Assembly (NCBI GenBank): GCA_030765065.1
Contig: CM060981.1
Location: 228,849,152 to 228,913,151 of the forward strand
DNA: 64,000 bases
Direction: 5' to 3'
DNA from: Deroplatys truncata
Taxonomy: Eukaryota > Arthropoda > Insecta > Mantodea > Mantidae
Under the pieces are notes generated by a model. The model saw nothing but the letters and a program-made list of their open reading frames with translations. It made no database searches and was not told the origin of the DNA. Of the stretch, positions 56,230 through 64,000 are shown piece after piece (position 1 is the first letter of the stretch; each line of letters begins with the position of its first letter). Made by a program: the position numbers and the translations under genes.

Positions 56230-57000
56230 CAAAATCTGATGTGTTACACTCACATCTACTCTTGTACAAACTATTTTTACAAAGTGCTATTCTCCATCTA
56301 TTTCATATTAATCGAGATAAACATTTGCAGAAACGATCTTTTGACATGCAAAGAGAATTACATTTTACACATAGCGACCAGTTCTAAAAATATTTGACTA
56401 TCGTTTAAGGCGTACTATATTCCCCTTGTTTTGTATTTGCAAGGGCAATGTAGGAATACAGTAGGCTTTAAGCATAGACATATCTCTTAATAGCTGGTTG
56501 CTAGGTGCAGCACCATTCTCTTTGCCACAGATCAATACTCCTTGCATATCCAAGACAAAAAACTGAATAACGAATTCCCATTTGAGAAAAAGTATAAGTA
56601 TTGGAGAATTTAAGGGAATAACAAACAATATCTCGAAAATGGTTCACTCAACAACAAAAAATGTATGACATAAATTGTGTACTTTAATGCGATCTACATT
56701 TTTTGTGTGGTAAAATTTTGTCTATCTCTTATGGTTTACTTTTGGAGATATTCCCAGAAATTTAAGGTGTACATTTTATTTGTCATGAAAGTATCTTAAA
56801 TATATGATATTTTCGTTTAATCGTTAGAGTCGTTTTTGAGAAAATTAAAATTTTCGAAAAATGTTCCATGTAAAGGGTAATCTGGGGTGGGGGGATTTTC
56901 TTGAAAACGTTCGTGTCTCATCTTTGGATGATACTGAACCTAAATACCACGGTTGGTGTTTATCCGACTGTTTGTTTCTAAGTTACGCTGTTCAACTACA
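56230..57000 (-). mobile_element. TXa variant with internal hairpin, right-truncated
   Basis: Starts AAAATCTGATGTGTTACACTC and ends abruptly at TACGCTGTTCAAC before the CA tract. Between 56345 and 56525 the block normally present once is present twice in inverted orientation. The same variant occurs at 62.2 kb. Confidence 0.85.
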
Positions 57001-57576
57001 CCTTTCACAACGTTAAAATGTTGTAGTAGTAACCAGCTTTATAACTTAGTGGATTTTCTTTGTGTGAGATCTGTAACAGGGTAAACTTTGGAAAACGTTA
57101 ATCACATGAGGTTCTTTTTTAAGAATGTTAATGTGGATATAAATCAATTGTTTTCGCAGCAACAGAGAGTGTGTTAAAGTATAAGGAAGGTTACTACTTC
57201 TAAAATTATACTTTTAAGATGTGTACACATGCTTATTTTGAGATTAATTGTTCACATTGTTAGTTGCACCTCTTCGTGATCCATGGCACCCAATGGCTTA
57301 TTTCTATATAACATCTTTCCTTTATTTGAGTATTTAACGGAGGAAATTAAATATGGGTATCTATCCATTCTATTTCTATAGGTTATAATTATAACTTTGA
57401 AGTGGATACAGGAAGTAAACACAGAAGGATTTGGTCAGTTTTAAAAGTGGAAACGGACGTTCGATCCTTCCGAAAGGACTTCAGCAAAAAAACACATTTG
57501 GCTTCTAGCAAGACGACGGTTACGTATGTGCGTTGGGATTAATCCAGGTCCCCATGGATACGAGTAATAAGAGAGG
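57001..57576. other. No recognised feature
   Basis: Unassigned. Confidence 0.4.
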
Positions 57577-58429
57577 AAAAATCTGATGTGTTACACTCAC
57601 ATGACTTTCTCTACCCTTGTACAAACTATTTTTACAAACGCTTAATCTCCATCCGCTTCATTTTAATCGAGATATCGAGATGTTAACCTTATTGCTAGTT
57701 TTTTATAGATGCAAGAGGAATTGGTAGGTTTCAAGCGATAGTCAAATATTTTAAGAGCTGGTTGCTATATGGAGTATTCCATTCTCTTTGCATTACCAGG
57801 ATCAAAAAAATGAATAACGAATTCCCATTTGAGAAAAAGTATAAGTATTGGAAAATTTAAGGGAATAACAAGCAATATCGCAAAAATGGTTCACTCAACA
57901 ACAAAAATGTATATGGCATAAATTATGTATTTTAACGCGATCTACATTTTTTGTGTAGTAATATTTGTCTCTCTTATGATTTACCAGTTATGCAAAAGTC
58001 GTTCACAATGAAGAATACTGTTGGAGGCATTCCCAGAAAATTTGAGATATACATTTCATTTGTTATAAAAATATCTTAAATATATGATATTTTAAACAAA
58101 CTCGTTAGCCACTTTTGAGAAAATTAAAATTTTCGAAAAATGTTCCATGTAAAGGGTAATCTGGGGTGGGGGATTTTCTATAAAACCTTCGTCTTGCGTC
58201 TCTGGAAGATACTGAACCTAAATACCAAGTTTGGTGTTTAGCTGACTGTTCGTTTCTAAGTTATGCTGTTCACAGACACACAGACACATACACGGACATG
58301 TTTCCAAAAATGCTTTTTTTTGGATTCAGGGGTCTGAAAACATATATTTTCGGTGAAATCTCGGTATCTAATTTTTGGGTGGAATACAATACTTCCCCTA
58401 CTTACTATACGTAGTAGAGAAAGTAAAAA
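57577..58429 (-). mobile_element. TXa repeat
   Basis: Full length with A5 at both ends (57577-57581 and 58425-58429); flanks GAGAGG / TGGCAAG. Confidence 0.95.
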
Positions 58430-59183
58430 TGGCAAGTCACTTAGAATAAGAGCTCATTTGTTGATAATTCCAGTGAAGTATATACCTTAAGGAGGAAATC
58501 GCTCGTTGGGCTTGGTGCTCCCTTAGTCCTAAGTCCTAACTGTAATAAACGTCCAAGCTGATGATAGATCCAGGCTTCCATAATTGCTCTTATCAAACTT
58601 CCAACCTCCCACACCAACCAGCTTTGGGAGTGTCCATTATCGCAAATCGATATTGTTCTTAACACTTTCGATAGTACAGCTATGACCACAGCAGAACTAA
58701 TCTTCTCAGAGGATTATAGACGTTATCTGGGATCTCCCCCAGTAGCTGTGTGATTTAAAGGAAGCATAGAATTATCAACAGTAGTAATAGTAGTACTGAT
58801 AGTTGTACGACAATTTAATTGAGGTTAACGAATGCTTCTTCTCGAAATAACTATCTTATGAAAATATGCACGAGTTTGAAACCGAAAGTTCTGTAGAATG
58901 GAAGCAATCCCTTTTTTCGCTGAGTCGTGAATTTTATGATTTCTCTGCGTACAGAACTCTGGAAATTGGTTCCACACCATACCTTTGTTCTTATTTGTGT
59001 TTTCTGGCGTTAAATTATCTAAAGGTGTTTTTATATTATCAGTATTTTTACTTCCAAAGCACGGCATTTTCGTTTGCTATTATTGTAGTCACAGCCTACC
59101 TGATCTCACTCACTGAAGTCCTAAAAATTAAAAACAGTGCACCACCATGAATTACTATCATTGTAGTAATCGAAGATAAAAGC
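58430..59183. other. No recognised feature
   Basis: Unassigned; short ORFs of AT-rich composition only. Confidence 0.4.
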
Positions 59184-59430
59184 TAAATTGAGTTTTATTT
59201 AACTGCTGTGGTCCTTAGCGTCCCATTCTATATTGGGCGTGAAAGACCGGAAATTGCTCAAAGGCCTCTTCGTCAGGCTTGAGGTTCTTTTACGTACCGT
59301 AAATCTACGACACGGGACCGCCGGCTTTACTTCCCTTCCGAAGGAAGCCATACTAAGAACTTTTACGCCCAAAAAAATCCATCGCTCTCCGCCGGGTTTA
59401 ATTCCGCGACCTTGGGAACTAGAGTACTCG
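59184..59430 (-). mobile_element. SINE-B copy, head truncated
   Basis: From the 3' end TAAATTGAGTTTTATTTAACTG to GCCGGGTTTAATTCCGCGACC (B-box region, decayed) and GGGAACTAGAG near 59420. The A-box part is missing. Confidence 0.8.
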
Positions 59431-59627
59431 AAGGTGAATTACTATCAGTGTTGTACGGATTTGATTGGCTAACTGACTAGCATACAATATGCTAAACGCA
59501 TATTGAGTGCGATTATCATAATTTTTCTTCTTTCTTTTCTAGTTTTCTACTTCACGGATTGCGTTAACCTCTCATTCCACTTTTGCTTTCCGACCTCGCA
59601 TATATTCACTTATGTTCCTGAATTTCT

Positions 59628-60347
59628 TTTTTACTTTCTCTACTACTTACCTAAACTGAGTAGAGGAAATATTGCAATTCATCCAAAACTTCGATAACGA
59701 AATTTACTTGGAAATGCACGTTTTGAGCATCCCGAAACCTAAAAAAGCATTTTTAGAAAACGTTCGTTTCCGTGTATGACTGTGAACAGCATAGCTCAAA
59801 ATCTCAAAATCCGTTAAATACCATAGTATTGAAGCTGAGAATCTTAGGATGCGATAAAAGATTTCAAGAAAATCCCCTACCCAAAACTATCCTTTAGATG
59901 GAAAAATTTTCGGAATTTCTAAGTTTCTCAAAAATGGCTCCAAGGGTTTTCATAAAATATATGTTTAAGGTATTATTTGCATGACAAATAAAATTTATAT
60001 CTTGAATACTCTGGGAATAGCTTTTGAAGTCCTATTCATTACGAATGACTTTTGTATAACCGTAAAATATCGACAAAATCTTAATACACAAAAATGTAGA
60101 TCATGTTATAACTTGCCATTTATGTGAAATAATTTCTGTGGCGTTAAGTGTTGCTGAATTTATATACTAAATTTTATATTTAACCGACTTCTCGTTTTTG
60201 GGTTATGCTATTCATAGACATACATACCCTCAGACCTTTCTCTAAAAATGTATTTTTTAGGTAGTCTCAAAAAGTGTATGAAATTATAAGGTGAAATAAA
60301 TACTTTCTATTCTTACTATAGGCAAGTATTAGGGAAAGCAAAAGGAA
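59628..60347. mobile_element. Fold-back TXb with two left ends
   Basis: The left arm (59628-59825) is a normal + strand TXb start. TX sequence continues to about 60140. The right arm (60150-60347) is the same TX left end in antisense: CCGACTTCTCGTTTTTGGGTTA ... ATTAGGGAAAGCAAAA. Both termini are thus the ACTTTCTC-type end and the normal right end is absent. Confidence 0.8.
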
Positions 60348-60439
60348 GAACTAAACATAGTTTAATTACGTGAAAATTTAAGAATGTATAGAGAAAAATG
60401 GAAAGAACATGTAATGAGATAACCAAATATCAATATACC

Positions 60440-60800
60440 ACGGGGACATAAGCCACCAGGAGGCCAAGGCCCCCCACGTGACCCAGGTTAGAGGTCGTCA
60501 ACCGAGTGACACTGAAAATTTAATTCCGCCCCACCCCATTATAGGGGGCGGAAGTGGATACGCCATTTAGGTGTGTCAATCCCATAAGGGGAAGACTACC
60601 GAAGAACCTCGGTAGGGCCGACAGCGAACTAGCACACTGTCTACCGGCATCCAGGGCGGTCCCGGAGGACCTTGAGGAGTCTCACAAACCCGATACTTAG
60701 TCTCCTATGAGTTTCGGGAACCACTACCCCGCCGAGTCCAACCCAATCCGAAAAATTCCCTTACTGGATGGGCTCGAATGTTCGGCGCAACATACTTCTA
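60440..60800. other. GC-rich, hairpin-dense block of unknown origin
   Basis: Sharp rise in GC. Hairpins: TTCCGCCCC...GGGGCGGAA (60524-60553) and CTACCGA...TCGGTAG (60595-60614). It lies 5' of a + strand LINE 3' fragment and might be a LINE leader or an unrelated retroelement; no proof. Confidence 0.35.
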
Positions 60801-61022
60801 GTAACGTCAATATCAGAGCGACAAAGAGATTAAGGAGGACCAATTAAGGGATGAACCGACCAATGAGCATATTTAGAATCTCCGAAATAGGCTCTAGCCT
60901 ACACCTGGTGGTAAACTTACAGTATTGTTAGCACAGTTACAGTACAATAACAGTGCAGTAGATATAAGAACAATAGAAACACCTGAAAACTGTTTTAAAG
61001 AGCACTCTTGGGATTGAGTCTG

Positions 61023-61215
61023 AGGGTCAGCGTAAGATGCAAGGACATAAGAAAAGAATCACAACTTAACAAGACAATAGTTGAAGGAATTAAAACATAT
61101 CAGCAGAAATTGTGGAGGCATTTTAGAAGGATGTCTCATGACCATCTACCGCACCAAGCAGTACTTTTATTTTCCTAAGAGAAGACGAGGTATGCAATGG
61201 ACAAAGAAAATATAA
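61023..61215 (+). pseudogene. LINE 3'-terminal coding fragment
   Basis: The + frame reads RVSVRCKDIRKESQLNKTIV...YQQKLWRHFRRMSHDHLPHQ. A one-base shift follows, then FPKRRRGMQWTKK and a stop at 61213-61215. This matches the R.(E)DIRKEL....I...YKQKW..H..RM...R.P......GRR..G....W ending of the LINE pieces at 38.9 and 53.4-54.9 kb, in the opposite orientation to both. 5'-truncated and non-functional. Confidence 0.65.
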
Positions 61216-61238
61216 GTAGGTACAACAATTCTATTAAA

Positions 61239-62086
61239 AAAAATCTGATGTGTTACACTCACATGACTTTCTCTACTCTTGTACAATCTATTTTTACAAA
61301 CGCCTATTCTCCATATGCTTCATATTAATCGAGATATCGAGATGTCAATCTTATTGGTAATTTTCTTGTAGATGCAAGGGAAATATGGTAGCTTTTAAGC
61401 AATAGTCAAATATTTTAACGCTGGTTGCTATGTGGCGCATTCCATTCTCTTTGCATGTTCAGGACATAAAAAAAATGAATAACGAATTTGAGAAAAAGTA
61501 TAAGTATTGGAAAATTTAAGGAAATAACAAGCAATATCTCGGAAACGGTTCACTCAACAAAAGAAGTGTATATGACATAAGTTGTGTATTTTAACGCGAT
61601 CTACATTTTTCGTGTAGTAAAATTTTGTCTATCTCTTATGGTTTACCAGTTATGCAAAAGTCGTTCACAATGAAGAATACTTTTGGAGACATTCCCAGAA
61701 AATTCAAGATATACATTTCATTTCTCATGACATTATCTTAAACATATGATATTTTCATCAAAATCGTTAGAGCCATTTTTGAGAAAATTAAAATTTTCGA
61801 AAAATCTTCCATGTAAAGGGTAGTCTGGGGTGGGGGATTTTCTTGAAAACCTTCGTGTCGCATCTCTGGAAGATACTGAACCTAAATACCAAGTTTGGTG
61901 CTTATCCGACTGTTCGTTTTTGAGTTATGCTGTTCACAGACACACACACGGACATGTTTCCAAAAATGCTTTTTTTTGGATTCAGGAGGTCTCAAAACAT
62001 GTATTTCCGGTGAAATCTCGGTATCGAATTTTTGGGTGGAATGCAATACTTCCCCTACTTACTATACGTAGTAGGGAAAGTAAAAA
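61239..62086 (-). mobile_element. TXa repeat, first of a head-to-tail pair
   Basis: Left flank ATT-A8, then TCTGATGTGTTACACTC. The right end GTAGTAGGGAAAGT is followed by the A5 (62082-62086) shared with the next copy. Confidence 0.95.
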
Positions 62087-62850
62087 TCTGATGTGTTACA
62101 CTCACATGACTTTCTCTACTCTTGTACACACTAATTCTCCATCTATTTCATATTAATCGAGATAAACATTTGCATAAACAATCTTTTGACATACAAAGAG
62201 AATTACATTTTATACATAGCGACCAGTTCTAAAAATATTTAACCATCGCTTAAGGCCTACTATGTTCCCCTTGTTTTGTATTTACAAGGGCAATATTAGC
62301 ACAGACAAATCGCTTAATAGCTGATTGCTATGTGCAGCACCATTCTCTTTGCCACAGATTAATACTCTTTGCATATCCAAGACAAAAAATGAATAACGAA
62401 TTCCCATTTGAGAAAATAAGTATTGAAAAATTTAAGAGAATAACAAGCAATATCTCGAAAATGGTTCACTCAACAAAAAAAATGTATTGGTATTTTAACG
62501 CGACCTACATTTTTTGTGTAGTAAAATTTTGTCTATCTCTTATGGTTTGCCAGTTATGCAAAAGTCGTTCACAATGAAGAATACGTTTGGAGACATTCCC
62601 AGAAAATTCAAGATATACATTTTATTTGTCATGCAAATATCTTAAACATATGATATTTTAATCAAAATCCTTAGAGCCATTTTTGAGAAAATTAAAATTT
62701 TTGAAAAATCTTCCATGTAAAGGGTAATCTGGGGTGCGGGGATTTTCTTCAAAACCTTCGTGTCGCATCTCTGGAAGATACTGAACCTAAATCCAAGTGT
62801 AGTGTTTATCCGACTGTTCGTTTCTGAGTTATGCTGTTCACAGACAGACG

Positions 62851-62889
<39 letters not shown>

Positions 62890-63031
62890 ACACACGGATA
62901 TGTTTCCAAAAATGCTTTTTTTGGATTCAGGGGGTCTCAAAACATGTATTTCCGGTGAAATCTCGGTATCGAATTTTTGGGTGGAATACAATACATCCCC
63001 TACTTACTATACGTAGTAGAGAAAGTAAAAA
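62082..63031 (-). mobile_element. TXa hairpin variant, second of the pair
   Basis: Starts at the shared A5 and ends GTAGAGAAAGT-A5 (63027-63031). It carries the inverted internal duplication (62191-62273 / 62285-62351) seen at 56.3 kb and a long (CA)n (62850-62883). Confidence 0.95.
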
Positions 63032-64000
63032 TCGTTTAACGTTGGAACGGGTTAGAGCCCAATCCTTGAATTTGTAAGAACAAAAAGTTCAGTATTGTTA
63101 GCTATTAAAGCAGACATTGACGATTGCGCTCACCCTTCCCAGCTTTGTCTGCCTACAGAAAATCTTTCACATAAATCAAACCAGTAACCCCAGATAAATC
63201 AACATACTTGGATTAACAGTGGAGGCAGAAGAATTTTTGGGTCGAAATAAAAAAGTTGTCTCTCATAGATAAGCAGTATATAAATGTTTGCCTTTCTTAA
63301 AGTTCATTACCAATTGATTGATATATCTCACAAATATATCACCATTCTAGAGGATACTTTTTTGCAGAACAAGCTTGGGGAAAGCAGGTCACAGAATTCT
63401 GAGTTTCTATGAAAATATACACCTGAATCTTTTAAGTTTCTCTGTTTCGTGGAATAATTTTGAAAAAGTCTAGATTTAGGAACTCTCGTCTTCCAAACTT
63501 TTCAGTTGCAGCAGAACTTTTCCATCTCACATATTACTTGCAAATATCAAGTGGAAGTTCTCTGCCATTGCTACAAGTAAGCTGATATGGGAGTAGCATA
63601 TGCTAACGCAATGTGGCATTCATAGCTTGGGGAATCCCATCCCAAGCGACTTTAAATCCCGAATTTTAATCCGGTAAATGGAATTCCACTTTTGTGAGGA
63701 AGCTATCGCAAAAACCACACGACGGAAACAAAGTTTTAAGCTAACAGAACCCAGAAACAGCTCTCCTCTCTCTGTTTCTTATTTAACTTCCTGTTGCGTT
63801 AAGGGCGTGTATGCAAATATCCAATTTCGCAGGTGAGCTGCTGAAGCCAGCAATTGCTCTTGGTAGTGGTATACGTTTCAGCGACTCCGAGCCTGCAAGA
63901 AAGGGAGAGTTTTTCTTTCATAGTACAATAAACAGAAGCAGGAGTATATTCCGCCATTCTAGTAATGGCACTTAAATATATAGGTACATTCTCGTATTAT
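63032..64000. other. No recognised feature
   Basis: Unassigned sequence to the window end. Confidence 0.4.

Noticed and set aside
57577-58429. TX as a classical Helitron
   Set aside because: The TC-like start after A is present in antisense orientation, but there is no CTRR end and the insertion is in A5 and not A-T. A Helentron-type relation is kept only as a hypothesis.
62760-63077. Repeated peptide-like ORFs (e.g. GEISVSNFWVEYNTSPTYYT) in many TX copies
   Set aside because: They recur because TX recurs; frames differ among copies, contain CA-repeat translations and have stops throughout TX, so I see no conserved TX protein.
1-64000. Host protein-coding gene, rRNA or snRNA in the window
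   Set aside because: No conserved exon chain, rRNA or spliceosomal RNA signature was seen on either strand. A gene could still span the window with unrecognised small exons.

Overview
The window looks like intergenic or intronic DNA from a large, AT-rich, repeat-laden arthropod genome, most likely an insect. The evidence is several degenerate Tc1/mariner transposases of insect type, non-LTR retrotransposon fragments, Gypsy-like LTR pieces, at least seven kinds of tRNA-derived SINE, and no bacterial gene organisation. I cannot name the species. No intact host gene could be supported. Nearly everything recognisable is mobile-element debris, and every transposase or reverse transcriptase is broken by stops or frameshifts. 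Element names (TX, SINE-A to SINE-G) are mine; a TX copy is called + when its ACTTTCTCTACT end lies on the left.

The dominant component is an interspersed repeat of about 0.86 kb, here called TX, filling roughly a quarter of the window in more than 20 whole or partial copies. Younger copies (TXa): 4.4-5.3, 5.9-6.8, 27.7-29.2 (two), 47.2-47.9, 53.5-54.4, 55.1-56.0, 56.2-57.0, 57.6-58.4 and 61.2-63.0 kb (two). Older copies (TXb): 1.0-1.8, 5.6-7.3 (split), 7.4-8.1, 13.9-16.4 (split), 16.8-17.6, 23.9-24.5, 36.0-36.6, 40.6-41.0 and 59.6-60.3 kb (fold-back). TXa has sharp ends, a small terminal hairpin, an inverted ACTTTCTCTACT motif near both ends, a CA/GT microsatellite inside, and sits between A5/T5 runs. 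One copy interrupts a LINE reading frame, so the empty site can be inferred.

Layout. 0-4.3 kb: SINE-E with target duplication, TXb, an antisense LINE with RT and RNase H remnants, and a mariner-like transposase remnant. 4.4-8.1 kb: TX block with a nested insertion. 8.3-11.4 kb: SINE-D copies and a LINE RT fragment. 11.9-12.1 kb: an unrecognised possible exon. 13.0-13.9 kb: antisense Gypsy-like LTR. 13.9-16.4 kb: TXb split by a SINE and a mariner. 16.8-19.4 kb: TXb and a diverged ~125-bp tandem repeat. 20.7-21.6 and 49.2-50.1 kb: two LTR-plus-primer-site copies. 22-31 kb: SINEs, TX and unassigned DNA. 31.7-33.0 kb: composite tandem duplication. 33.2-34.4 and 37.1-38.4 kb: two dead Tc1/mariner-type elements. 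38.9-41.4 kb: LINE fragment, nested SINEs and a degenerate coding-like patch. 42.2-43.2 kb: an inverted-repeat element holding a 66-bp minisatellite. 43.8-44.8 kb: Tc1 relic. 46.2-46.4 kb: palindrome with ~113-bp arms. 51.2-53.1 kb: two MITE-like elements and two SINEs. 53.4-63.0 kb: mostly TXa and LINE pieces.

There is no operon or pathway. What the features share is layered insertion: TX into TX, TX into LINE, SINE into SINE, MITE into a SINE target duplication. Together these give a relative insertion history. Family assignments rest on motifs and remembered family features, not on searches.
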